DNA from: Dictyocoela muelleri
Lineage: Eukaryota > Microsporidia
Direction of reading: 5' to 3'
Assembly: GCA_016256075.1 (NCBI GenBank)
Contig: SDVU01000306.1
Coordinates: 1 to 15,529 of the forward strand
DNA: 15,529 nt
The position numbers and the translations under genes were made by a program. The first letter of the stretch is position 1. The number at the start of each line of letters is the position of its first letter. Under the pieces are notes generated by a model that saw only the letters and a list, made by a program, of their open reading frames with translations, ran no database searches and had not been told where the DNA came from. This document shows, in pieces, positions 1 through 8,266 of the stretch.

Positions 1-292
1 CAGACCAGGTACTATAATATATAGTGATGAATGGGCTGCCTATAGAGGAGTTAATAATACTTTAGGTTTTGAACATAGTACTGTAAACCACAGCATTCAT
101 TTTGTCAATCCTGTTACTAATGTGCATACACAACACATCGAATCATACTGGAATAAGTGTAAAAAGAAGATAAAAAATATGAATGGTACAACTAAAGATA
201 TGCTGGATTTATATATAAATGAATGGATGTGGAGAGAAAGAAATTGTAATAATCTTTTTAATGCTACATTTTTTTTATTGAGAATAAATTAA
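1..292 (+). CDS. Merlin/IS1595 (ISXO2-like) transposase, C-terminal part, cut by window edge
   Basis: An open frame enters from the left edge (first full codon at 2) and ends with TAA at 290-292, giving 96 residues without a break. The order of motifs is that of the DDE-type ISXO2-like transposase domain: an acidic SDEWAAY motif (second catalytic Asp at 26-28), the VNHSIHFVNP block, then HTQHIESYW (third acidic residue, Glu, at 140-142), followed by the basic helix and a WMWRER tail. The enzyme would cut and paste a terminal-inverted-repeat element in the nucleus. The first catalytic Asp and the zinc-binding N-terminus lie outside the window. This stretch carries no lesion, unlike the two copies at 12868-13969 and 14184-14885, so it may come from a younger element. 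I could not find its right inverted repeat: the sequence runs straight into AT-rich tandem repeats. Family assignment is firm; activity is unknown. Confidence 0.85.
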   Translation, partial: RPGTIIYSDEWAAYRGVNNTLGFEHSTVNHSIHFVNPVTNVHTQHIESYWNKCKKKIKNMNGTTKDMLDLYINEWMWRERNCNNLFNATFFLLRIN

Positions 293-458
293 TTGATTAT
301 TGAGAATGAATTAATTTTTTATTGAGAATAATTTAATTTTTATTGAAAATAATTTAAATTTTTATTGAAAATAATTCAATTTTTTATTGAGAATAATTAA
401 ATTTTTTATTGAGAATAATTTTATTTTTTATTTAGAATAATTTAATTTTTTTATTTAG
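270..458. repeat. AT-rich tandem repeat, about 8 degenerate units of 23-28 bp
   Basis: The core TTTTTATTGAGAATAATTTA recurs about eight times with small changes (GAGAATAA, GAAAATAA, TTAGAATAA). The array begins inside the last codons of the transposase frame (FFLLRIN) and overruns its stop, so the array either grew out of the transposon tail or replaced it. It ends at a T-run and a run of G near 481-495. No coding potential. Confidence 0.8.
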
Positions 459-497
459 GGGAAAAAATAGACCTCGCCTTTTTTTTGGGGGGGGGAA

Positions 498-906
498 ATG
501 GACCAGGTCCAAGATATTATTGACATCATAAAGCAAAACCCACTTCTGAACTTCCCGGACTTTAATAAACTTTTTGACCTTTATTGTGACGCGTTCGAAA
601 GAGGCATAGGTTCTATTATGATTCAAACGCATAAATTAATTGGTTATTTCAGCAAAATTTTATCTTATGTAAGAAAATAATTATATTATAGTGGGAAAAG
701 AAGTTTTAGCAATTTTGAAATCATTACAATACTTTAAACCAATAATATTTAACGCTAGAATAAATATATACGCTGACAACACAAACATAATCTTCAAAGG
801 TGATATTAGCCGTAAAATAAACAGGTGGAAACTAATAATGGAGGAATTTAGCTATGAGATGTACCATATAAAAGGCAAAAATAATAAACATATTGATTTT
901 TACTAA
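498..906 (+). mobile_element. Ty3/gypsy-like retroelement fossil (end of reverse transcriptase plus RNase H)
   Basis: The conceptual protein resembles the region of Ty3/gypsy pol from the end of the reverse transcriptase through RNase H: a LYCDAFERGIGSIM block matching the usual TDAS..GIGAVL motif, a GKEVLAI block matching EKELLAI, an IYADN block and an RW.L..EEF stretch ending in HIKGKNN. Only this part of pol is visible; no gag, protease or full integrase is recognisable, and no LTR can be assigned to it. The sequence to about 1040 could be a further worn remnant. The fragment is broken, with at least two interruptions, and is probably old. It is a fossil with no sign of function. Confidence 0.75.
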
Positions 907-1034
907 GATCATTCTTAATTGATACTAAGAATAAAAACGAAAAAGTACCTGATGATTTAGATTGTAAACTGAAAGAAAGATTAAAAGAAACAAATTCAAA
1001 AAATATAAAAGAAATAATAATAACCAAGTTACAC
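907..1034. other. Short AT-rich stretch, possible worn extension of the retroelement
   Basis: No gene is supported. A frame rich in Lys and Glu continues here and could be a worn piece of the pol region downstream of RNase H, but no diagnostic motif survives. Confidence 0.3.
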
Positions 1035-1083
1035 GAACATTTATTGTCGCGCGCGAAGCGCGCGACATGCGAAAAGCGACCGG
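1035..1083 (+). repeat. CpG-rich hairpin motif, copy A
   Basis: A GC island in AT-rich DNA. Positions 1045-1067 form a perfect hairpin: a 10-bp stem TGTCGCGCGC / GCGCGCGACA around the loop GAA. It is followed by TGCGAAAAGCGACC. A diverged direct copy lies at 1288-1332 and an inverted copy at 1879-1915. The flank GAACATnTATTG is shared with copy B, so homology extends past the hairpin. Role unknown. Confidence 0.7.
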
Positions 1084-1110
1084 GTTCGAATACCGGCGGA
1101 GCATTTTTTA
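1078..1110 (+). other. tRNA T-arm-like sequence (internal B box) followed by a T run
   Basis: GACCGGGTTCGAATACCGGC resembles a tRNA T arm: a four-pair CCGG/CCGG stem around a TTCGAAT loop, matching the RNA polymerase III B box (GGTTCGANTCC) except near its end. It is followed by GGAGCA and six or more T, like an acceptor 3' strand and a pol III stop. No matching 5' half of a tRNA (nothing like GCTCC, no A box) lies upstream, so this is at best a tRNA 3' remnant or the head of a tRNA-derived repeat. Confidence 0.3.
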
Positions 1111-1287
1111 ATTTTTTTTTTAATTTAGTTTTATCTTTATTTTCTTAATTTTTTTAATTTGTATTTTTTTTTAATTTTTATTTTTCATTTTTTTTAATTT
1201 TTTTTTTTGATTTTTATTTTAAAATTTTTATTTTAAAATTTAGTTTTAAATAAAATAGTGAATCATGTTTTTAGATTTTTTTTAAGT

Positions 1288-1332
1288 GAACATGTATTGC
1301 CGAACGTAAAGCTCGAAACATGTGAATCGCTA
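1288..1332 (+). repeat. CpG-rich hairpin motif, copy B (decayed)
   Basis: GAACATGTATTGCCGAACG and the following bases align with copy A along their length, with CpG sites mostly turned into TpG, CpA or A/T. Same orientation as copy A, 253 bp downstream. The stem no longer pairs well. Confidence 0.55.
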
Positions 1333-1770
1333 CACTTTTGTCTGATTAATTTTGTGGAATTTTAAATTAACATTCTATTAATTTTTTAAATGAAAAGTTT
1401 AATAATCATAAATTGAATTATGAAAAAAATATAAAAAAATATAATTATATCTATTCTGAGTATAAAAAGTAATTTTGAATAAAATATTTATATTGTAAAT
1501 TTATTGTTGATAATTAAAATCGGTATTATAGATATATTTTTAAAAATAGTCTTAACCTCAAATTTTATCATTTTTTGAAATAAAATATTTATATATTTTA
1601 GAAATTATATTTATAGATCCTAGGGTCAAGCTATTACGTAGCCATTACCAATACAATTGTTAGGTTATTAATAAAGCTTTAATTGCGTAATTAAATAAAT
1701 ATAATATAATCTCTTTGTTGATATGACTATTTGTTAATAATATTATAACACTTCGTAATATATATGGTGT
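1333..1770. other. Gene-free AT-rich stretch
   Basis: I see no gene, RNA or clear repeat here, only AT-rich sequence with many stops in all frames. Confidence 0.6.
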
Positions 1771-1830
1771 GTAGCGTTTCTCGCATAGATGTAATGCTTC
1801 TCGCATGGATGTAACGCGTCTCGCATGGTA
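1771..1830 (-). repeat. Three tandem 20-bp units related to the CpG hairpin motif
   Basis: On the plus strand three exact-length units follow each other: GTAGCGTTTCTCGCATAGAT, GTAATGCTTCTCGCATGGAT and GTAACGCGTCTCGCATGGTA. Read on the minus strand each contains ATGCGAGAmGC, close to the ATGCGAAAAGCG part of copy A at 1068-1079, so this looks like a local expansion of part of that motif. A minus-strand reading frame across this region is only a by-product of the repeat. Confidence 0.7.
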
Positions 1831-1878
1831 AATTGAAAAAAAATCAGAGAATAAAGATAAATTGAAAGTAAAATAGGT

Positions 1879-1915
1879 GGCCGCGTTTCGCATGTCGCGA
1901 GTTTCGCGCGCCACA
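1879..1915 (-). repeat. CpG-rich hairpin motif, copy C (inverted)
   Basis: On the minus strand this reads TGTGGCGCGCGAAACTCGCG followed by ACATGCGAAACGCGGCC, closely matching copy A (TGTCGCGCGCGAAGCGCGCG, ACATGCGAAAAGCGACC). It is inverted relative to A and B. The interval A to C begins TG and ends CA; TTAT precedes it and GTTAT follows it. This resembles element ends but is not proof. Confidence 0.65.
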
Positions 1916-2002
1916 GTTATTATAATAAACTAGCAATTCAATAAACTACTTATAACAATTTTTAATAATTACCTATAATTTACCATTTTCAGCAAATAAA
2001 AA

Positions 2003-3949
2003 TCAGTCAATCTTTTTCATTTTAGACCGAAAGAAGACAAACGAGCAACACAAATTAAAAAAATATAAAAAAACTAAAACAACAAAGGATATACTTTTCC
2101 CTACAAAAACTTTTTTTTCTAAAACAATACTCTCAATAACACTAAAAGCATATCTAGTTGGTGATAAATATTGCAAGTACTTTAGAAATAAAATTAAAGA
2201 ATCAGGTTCAACTTGAAATCCGGAAATTGTTACTATTGGCATTAGACATGCTGGTAATATGATAAGTGTGGTGTTAATGTCTTCAAATATCGTGCTAAAA
2301 AGAATCCCTATTGAATGACCAACGAGTGTTAGCAGTGATAAGATTGTGAAAATTGTCAAAAAATCGCTAATTGGGTATCTTAAGAAAGTAAAAAAGTATG
2401 TTACTGGAATTATAGTCAGTGGATAAATCAAACTAACGCAGGTATCACCAATAATTTTTGCTAAAAATATACTCGGCAGTCCGTAATAATTTTCTTGATA
2501 CTCACGCTTATAAAGTTTCTGTTCGGAATAAAAAACATGTACACATCCCATCGTTGTACCAAAAAACAAAAAGTTGATCAACAAATAGAAATATCCTCGA
2601 CTGTTTGAGATTTTAAATTCTGGTTTATCAGGAATATTATAATAAATGCAGGATACGATGATTATTGTAGCTATTGATTGGAAAATACGACCCACAAATA
2701 TCATTTTGTTTCTTAAATTAACGATAAACTGTCTCCACAACAACAAAAATAATTCATAAAAGAAAGAAATCTTTTTAGGCTTTTCAATATGTGATATCAA
2801 CTTTCTACCATATTTACGAATTTTTTTAGATGACAAATTTTCAGAACTAAATTTTTGATATTCAAAGTATTCAGGTTCAAATTTTCTTTTATTGGAAGGA
2901 AATAGATTGTTATTTTCATAATTTTTATCATTTTTATCATTTTTATCATTTTTATCTTTTTTATCATTTTTATCATTTTTACAAATTTTTTCTTTTATAT
3001 TATTCTTTACATCATTAAGGTCTTTTTTATTATTTTTACTAAATTTAGTATTTCTATCTTTATTATTTTTTGAATTTTTTTGAATTTTTTCAACTTCAAT
3101 TCCTAATTTAGAAGATTCTGCATCATTTTTAACAACAAATTCATTTTCTTTAAACACAACATTCGGCAAAACATTCGTAAAAAGAAAATCGGCGACATTT
3201 ACATTACTAGGTACTTCAAATCCAATTTCATTAATAAAATCTCTTAATCCATCAACAGGTCCAAAATAAAACAGTCTTGAATTGTGTAAGACCACAACAT
3301 CATTAAACAAATTAAGAATAAGATCACTTGGTTGATGTACTGATGCAATTATAAATTTACTCGACATTTTTAAATACATTACAGTTTTATAAGCAGTATA
3401 CAAATCAAGCCCTGAAGTTGGTTCATCGAGAATTAAAATATCTGAATTAGACTTTGACAAGTTTATGTGTGATAATGTGATACTGAGACGTTTAGATTCA
3501 CCACCAGAGATGTTTTTTATGTAAGTTTTTTTACAATCCGCTAGACCTAATTCGTAATTAAAATCTTCATATTTTAACTTTTTATCTTCAAAATTAAAAC
3601 TACTTTCAAAATTATCTTTTTCTTTAAAGTTAAAATTTTTTAATTTTCCGCAGAATTGCATGTACTCTTCAACAGTCAAGTATTCGGGAAAAATATCATC
3701 TTGATAAACAAATCCTATCTTTTTTCTTAAAAATTCGCGACTAACTTTTTGATTATTAAAATAAACTTCCCCATTATAAGAAATATTAGTTCTTCCAGCC
3801 AATATCTTTAATAAAGTAGTTTTACCTGATCCACTTGATCCCAAAATGCATGTCATTTTTGATGAAAATGAGTTTGTCAGATTCTCCAAAAGTTTGTTTT
3901 TTTCAAAAGAGACTGAAATGTTTTTAAAGGCCAGTTTTTCATTAATCAT
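2003..3949 (-). CDS. ABCG/White-type ABC half-transporter
   Basis: A 648-residue half-transporter with the reverse order typical of ABCG proteins: ATPase domain first, membrane domain second. The ATPase shows Walker A GSSGSGKT (37-44), Q-loop Gln83, signature ISGGES (147-152), Walker B ILILDE with catalytic Glu176, and H-loop His205. A Lys/Asp/Asn-rich linker of about 70 residues (280-350), with a short tandem repeat of the KND type, precedes about six membrane segments (near 420-438, 452-474, 500-522, 528-552, 561-578, 620-640), with the family's GF motif before the last extracellular loop. It would act as a dimer exporting lipids or small hydrophobic compounds; the substrate cannot be read. 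I start at Met 3949-3947 because CCCC lies just upstream. A longer frame would need a TTG start. ABCG families are often multicopy in microsporidia. Stop TGA at 2003-2005. Confidence 0.93.
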   Translation of the reverse strand: MINEKLAFKNISVSFEKNKLLENLTNSFSSKMTCILGSSGSGKTTLLKILAGRTNISYNGEVYFNNQKVSREFLRKKIGFVYQDDIFPEYLTVEEYMQFCGKLKNFNFKEKDNFESSFNFEDKKLKYEDFNYELGLADCKKTYIKNISGGESKRLSITLSHINLSKSNSDILILDEPTSGLDLYTAYKTVMYLKMSSKFIIASVHQPSDLILNLFNDVVVLHNSRLFYFGPVDGLRDFINEIGFEVPSNVNVADFLFTNVLPNVVFKENEFVVKNDAESSKLGIEVEKIQKNSKNNKDRNTKFSKNNKKDLNDVKNNIKEKICKNDKNDKKDKNDKNDKNDKNYENNNLFPSNKRKFEPEYFEYQKFSSENLSSKKIRKYGRKLISHIEKPKKISFFYELFLLLWRQFIVNLRNKMIFVGRIFQSIATIIIVSCIYYNIPDKPEFKISNSRGYFYLLINFLFFGTTMGCVHVFYSEQKLYKREYQENYYGLPSIFLAKIIGDTCVSLIYPLTIIPVTYFFTFLRYPISDFLTIFTILSLLTLVGHSIGILFSTIFEDINTTLIILPACLMPIVTISGFQVEPDSLILFLKYLQYLSPTRYAFSVIESIVLEKKVFVGKSISFVVLVFLYFFNLCCSFVFFRSKMKKID

Positions 3950-3975
3950 TTGGGGTTCGTCAAATTTAAATTTAA
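3950..3975 (-). promoter_or_regulatory. Start-proximal CCC motif plus AAATTT block (ABCG gene)
   Basis: Read on the minus strand, AAATTTAAATTTGACGAACC leads into CCA and then the ATG. The C block (3952-3955) is 2 nt before the start codon and an AAATTTAAATTT block (3962-3973) is just upstream. CCC or GGG motifs at this distance are a known start-proximal signal of microsporidian genes. Confidence 0.6.
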
Positions 3976-5127
3976 TCAATAAGTACAGTATTGAAAGATT
4001 AAAAAATTAAAAGATAATAATTAAAAATGATTATTAAAAAATTAAAAGATTAAAAGATTAAAAATGATTATTAAAACAATAATTCTTATATTCTAATTTT
4101 TAGGTTGCAGCTTTAATTATTTAACTTCTCAAAATAAAAAGGTAATTTATTGTTTTTGTAGAAATAAAAAAAGATTTCAGGTATTTTAAACAACATTAAA
4201 GCGAGATATTATTAGTCGTATAACTCAAATTTTTAAAATCATCAAATTCTTAAAATCATCAATTTTTAAATCCTCAAATTCATTGAATCATTAAATTCAT
4301 AATTTATTTATACAGAGATTTTGTTTAATTAGCATATTATCTTAAAGGTATAGACTATTTCTTTAACATAATAATTCTATTTTATTCAATAATAAGTTAT
4401 TAATAAGTAGGTCATAGTTATTTGATGTTCAGAAACTTTTCAAATTTTTTAATTCATATAATTTCGATTTGTTGTTTGTTTTCTCATGAATTTTTAGTCT
4501 TATTACTTATTTTGAGATATTTTTATCAAAATTAATGGTCATTTTTAACTATTTATGATCAGACGATGTATTTGACGCATCTTATCAAATAATAATATCC
4601 TTATAAAGATTAATATCTTCTAAATAAGTAGGACATAGTCTATTTATAAGATATTTTAATTTTAACTTAAAATTATTTACACAGAGCTGTCTATTTATAG
4701 AATATAAAGGTTCAAAAATACTTGTTTCTCAGAGAATATTTATTTCACTAGGTTTTTTATAATTCTTTTAATAATCTTTTTGGCTTCTTTTAATAATCAT
4801 TTTTATTTTTTAAATCTATCGATCTAATAACTATACTTTAATAATATTTGCAAATTTAAATATTTCATGAAAAGTTTAAAACAAATATAAAATACCTTTT
4901 TTCATATCAATTTATTATTAAATATTTTTATAATTAAATATATGAATTTTATAAGAGCGTAGTTTGAAGTGTGACTTATTTTTTGATTCATCATTATTAT
5001 TAAGTATATTAATATCATTTTTATTAATCAAGTATATTAATATCATCAATATTAATCAAGTATTTAATATCATCATTTTTAATTAAGTATATTAATATCA
5101 CTTTATTAAATTTCGATATCACTTTAT
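3976..5127. other. Gene-free AT-rich spacer between the ABCG and RFWD3-like genes
   Basis: No frame with coding character and no CCC/GGG start signal. It holds local AT-rich repeats: ATTAAAAATGATTATTAAAA occurs twice near 4020-4077, and an AGTATATTAATATCA unit recurs several times at about 5000-5100. Otherwise I see nothing in it. Confidence 0.6.
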
Positions 5128-5223
5128 TAAATTTTGACATCATTAATTATATATTTTAAGATGATTAAAAAATCTATTTATCATTATTAAATTTTGAGAT
5201 CATTAATTATATATTTTAAGATG
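5128..5223. repeat. 60-bp tandem duplication reaching the 3' end of the RFWD3-like gene
   Basis: TAAATTTTGACATCATTAAT and the bases after it (5128-5163) recur exactly 60 bp further on (5188-5223) with almost no change. The similarity runs on, with small gaps, into the final codons and stop of the RFWD3-like gene (TTAAAATCTATTATCA at 5224 compared with ATTAAAAAATCTATTTATCA at 5162). The end of the gene was therefore apparently duplicated downstream. Confidence 0.7.
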
Positions 5224-7650
5224 TTAAAATCTATTATCATTTTCACCAACATAAAAAATATTATTTTCGCCTAAAACGCAAAGTCCTTTCTCGACGACAA
5301 AAAAATCTAAAACTTTTTCCTTGAAATCTAAAACTCGTTTTAGCTTGCCACTAAATTCAAAAAATATCAATTTGTTTAAATTCATGACAACAAGAAACTG
5401 ACCAATAATTTTATCTCTTTTTTTATTTTTCTCACATATCCCAGTGTCTATAGATATTATGTCAGTACAATTATTATCAATCAAAACATCGTTGTTGATT
5501 ATATTGTGTATGATTTTGTACAGATTATCACGTTCAACAAAGAGTAACCTATCTCTATCACCATACATATGAGTACATATTTTGTTAATTTTTTTATTAA
5601 AAATTTTATTATTGTTATTATTTTCATTAGTATTATTAATATTATAAGCATCTTTATTGTAAACACGTTCATTGATATTATCTCTTTTATTGATATTAAG
5701 ATTTTCATTCATATTATCTCTTTCATTCATATTAAGATTTTCATTCATATTATCTCTTATATTGATATTAAGATTTTCATTCATATTAAGATTTTCTTTA
5801 ATATTTTGATTGATAATAAGATTTTCATTGATATTTTGATCTCTGATATATTCATTGCTTCTATTGTTTTTTTGACCAACTCTTTTAATTTCAATTTCAT
5901 ATTCATCATCATAATATATTGCATAAACTCCGTCTAATGCTGCACAATAAATCGTCTTATTGACTTTATGCATAGAATGAATACGACTCTCACTAACTTT
6001 AAAAATCTTAGGATCTTCATTACGTTTCAAGAAATATAAATTCCCCTTTTCATCGGCTGCATGAAATAAATGGTAATTGAGAATATCAAAACATATTGAT
6101 GTTATTTCATTATTAAATATGTGTGTTGATATTGTATTGTTATTGAAGATATTTATAAGTTTTACTGTGTTGTTGAGGGCAATTAATAATAGGCCATCAT
6201 TATATGCACTCACCTTTATGTCTCTAATAATGTTTTTTCTTTTTACGGTGTTCGTCATTGTCGTGTTTGGTTTTGCCGTTTTTATGCAGATTTTTTTTGT
6301 TTTTATGTTTGAAGATTTTATGCATTTCTTTTTTGGTTGTGGTTCGATCGCATTAAAATCAACAGCAAAAGGATTGCATAAGTTGTCGGTGTTGAATGTT
6401 TCATCATCATTATTTTCATTTTTATTAATATTTTCATCATCATAATTATTATTAAAATAATTATCATTCTTATAAATCTTATAATTATCATTATTTTTAT
6501 TTTTATCAATGATTTCATAACTCATGCTTGGTATCAAAATATCAATAAATTCAAAATTTTCATCATACTTAACCAACCCGTCATCAGTCAAAAACGCATA
6601 AACACGATTCAATTTATCATAACATCCCATAAATGCGCATAAACTCAATTTGTTATATATTTGTATCTTTTCAAGCTTATCTAATTCCAGGTCAACATTT
6701 GTATTAATCGTATTTAAAAGATGATTTAATCGTGAATGTAAAATATTTATTTCATCTTTCAATGCATTAACTTTATTTTTTTCTTTTATCAATTGGTCCA
6801 AATATTTTTTCTCGTTCTCACAAATTACCTCAGTTGCATAAATTATACGGATATCTGAAAGTTTGTTTTTTACTGAGCAGTTCGGGCATAATGCAGTTTT
6901 CTTTTTGTTAAACCACGATTTTATGCATTCATGACCAAATAGGTGGCCACACTTAAGCGATACTAGTCTGTGAGTACCATCTATGGTGTATTCGCACATA
7001 CATATTGGACAACGCGAAGATCCAGATGTTGTTTTATTAAAAGTTTTAAAGTCATCAGTGAAAAACTCTTTAATATCATCTTTAAAATCTTTAATATCAT
7101 CTTTAAAATCTTTAATATCTTTATTATCTTTAAAATCTTTAAAATTATTGATATGATCTTTGATATATTGATTTTCATATGAACTGCTTTTGTAAATATT
7201 ATTTTCATTAAAACTAATATGTGTACTATTTTGTGTTAATGAATTGTTAATATTTGGAATGCCAGTTTTGTTATTATCAAAATTATTGTTATCAGAATTG
7301 TTATTATCAGAAATATTTTTTGCATTAATATTATTATCATTATTAATATTTAATTTATTATTATCATTATTAATCTTTAATTTATTATTATCATTATTAA
7401 TCTTTAATTTATTATTATCATTATTAATATTTAATTTATTATCATTAAAATTATCAAAATTATTTTGTTTAAATTTTATCTCGCATAAACCAATTGATGT
7501 TGAAGAAATTTCAATTTCATTAAAGTCGTCAAGAATTTTCAATTCATCAGTTTCTATAGTTTCATTCTCTTTTTTGTCGTCATTAATTATTAAAAGATGA
7601 TTGTTTTGTTGAAATTTAATATTTTCATTGTTATTTGTGTTGTTATTCAT
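5224..7650 (-). CDS. RFWD3: RFWD3-like RING-type E3 ubiquitin ligase, Asn-rich
   Basis: An 808-residue protein. The RING domain (214-258) has CPIC (C214, C217), CGHLFGHEC (C234, H236, C242) and CPNC (C255, C258). HRLxxLxCGHLFGxxC and the following LSDIRIIYA block closely match vertebrate RFWD3, including, as I recall that sequence, Gly at the fifth zinc-ligand position (G239). A coiled coil follows (about 277-330), then a weak beta-propeller region (330-380, 470-590, 685-800) with WD-like strands. Family role: ubiquitin ligase acting at RPA-coated stalled forks and in interstrand-crosslink repair; whether that applies here is inference. Asn/Asp/Lys-rich insertions carry tandem repeats: four NKLxINNDN units (71-106), KDFKDDI units (170-194) and MNENLN-type units (615-662), the last inside the propeller. 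Start ATG 7650-7648 is preceded by CCCTCC. No interruption; the low-complexity inserts are unusual for a microsporidian protein. Confidence 0.85.
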   Translation of the reverse strand: MNNNTNNNENIKFQQNNHLLIINDDKKENETIETDELKILDDFNEIEISSTSIGLCEIKFKQNNFDNFNDNKLNINNDNNKLKINNDNNKLKINNDNNKLNINNDNNINAKNISDNNNSDNNNFDNNKTGIPNINNSLTQNSTHISFNENNIYKSSSYENQYIKDHINNFKDFKDNKDIKDFKDDIKDFKDDIKEFFTDDFKTFNKTTSGSSRCPICMCEYTIDGTHRLVSLKCGHLFGHECIKSWFNKKKTALCPNCSVKNKLSDIRIIYATEVICENEKKYLDQLIKEKNKVNALKDEINILHSRLNHLLNTINTNVDLELDKLEKIQIYNKLSLCAFMGCYDKLNRVYAFLTDDGLVKYDENFEFIDILIPSMSYEIIDKNKNNDNYKIYKNDNYFNNNYDDENINKNENNDDETFNTDNLCNPFAVDFNAIEPQPKKKCIKSSNIKTKKICIKTAKPNTTMTNTVKRKNIIRDIKVSAYNDGLLLIALNNTVKLINIFNNNTISTHIFNNEITSICFDILNYHLFHAADEKGNLYFLKRNEDPKIFKVSESRIHSMHKVNKTIYCAALDGVYAIYYDDEYEIEIKRVGQKNNRSNEYIRDQNINENLIINQNIKENLNMNENLNINIRDNMNENLNMNERDNMNENLNINKRDNINERVYNKDAYNINNTNENNNNNKIFNKKINKICTHMYGDRDRLLFVERDNLYKIIHNIINNDVLIDNNCTDIISIDTGICEKNKKRDKIIGQFLVVMNLNKLIFFEFSGKLKRVLDFKEKVLDFFVVEKGLCVLGENNIFYVGENDNRF
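7333..7440 (-). repeat. Four 27-bp in-frame tandem repeats in the RFWD3-like gene
   Basis: Four nearly identical 27-bp units encode NKLNINNDN, NKLKINNDN, NKLKINNDN and NKLNINNDN. Differences are few, so the array is recent or kept even by recombination; unit number probably varies between strains. Confidence 0.9.
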
Positions 7651-7680
7651 TTTGGAGGGTAAATTTAAATATTTAAATTT
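7651..7680 (-). promoter_or_regulatory. Start-proximal C-rich motif plus AAATTT palindrome (RFWD3-like gene)
   Basis: Minus strand: the palindrome AAATTTAAATATTTAAATTT (7661-7680), then ACCCTCCAAA and the ATG. The C block ends 3 nt before the start codon. The same two-part layout occurs before the ABCG gene. Confidence 0.6.
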
Positions 7681-7723
7681 GCTTTAATCAATGATATGTT
7701 GATATTAAACTTTTTAAAAAATT

Positions 7724-8150
7724 GGGCCATATAGACTGTGGTTAAAACTATTGAATATCATGGAAAATATAATGCATCACTTTATAAAATAACCGGTATT
7801 GAGATTAAGAGATAAAAAATTATAAGAGTGATATCAAGTTGATTCTATTCAGTATAGCTGATTAAGACTTGTTCTAATATGAAAATGAAGCAGAATAGAT
7901 TTTCTGGGGTGTAAGTGCGATATATCCGGCAAAGATTTCTCCTGACATGAGAATTACTAACTCTCAAGATATGAAGAATATAAGACGATAAATCTCGATA
8001 AAAAGTAGTATTTATAAAAAAAAATATCCTTTATAATATTTTTATATCTTAATTATAAAGCTTGTATTCTTGATAACTATGTATATTAGAAGTGACGTAT
8101 AATTTAAACCACTATAAACCAAATATTATAGATTAAATCAGATGTTAACT
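7724..8150 (+). repeat. tRNA-headed dispersed repeat, copy 1 (worn)
   Basis: Starts GGGCCATATAGACTGTGGTT, matching the GGGCCAGATATCTCAGTGGTT head of copy 2, but the B box is gone. Further shared blocks are CAGTATAGCTGATTAAGACT (about 7850), ATATGAAAATGAAGCAGAA (about 7878) and GAAGTGACGTATAATTTAAA (about 8090), in the same order as in copies 2 and 3. The end is unclear. It lies head-to-tail before copy 2. Confidence 0.7.
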
Positions 8151-8266
8151 AATCACTGCTTATAATTGTAGGTATTGAGATGTTAAAAAATTATTAAAGA
8201 TATGACAAATATCCAAAAAAATAAAATTACTTATATAACACTTAAATTCTTTTAAATATTATTAGT

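Noticed and set aside
1660-1914. 84-codon minus-strand frame (begins MARETRDMRN)
   Set aside because: It is spelled by the CpG repeat motif and its 20-bp tandem offshoot, has no start signal and no protein-like composition beyond the repeat.
3950-3979. Ten extra N-terminal codons of the ABCG gene
   Set aside because: They need a TTG start; the CCCC motif and the family's domain start both favour the Met at 3949.
5569-7600. Several long frames opposite or out of frame with the RFWD3-like gene
   Set aside because: All are shadows of its Asn/Asp/Lys-rich repeats (Ile/Phe-rich on the other strand).
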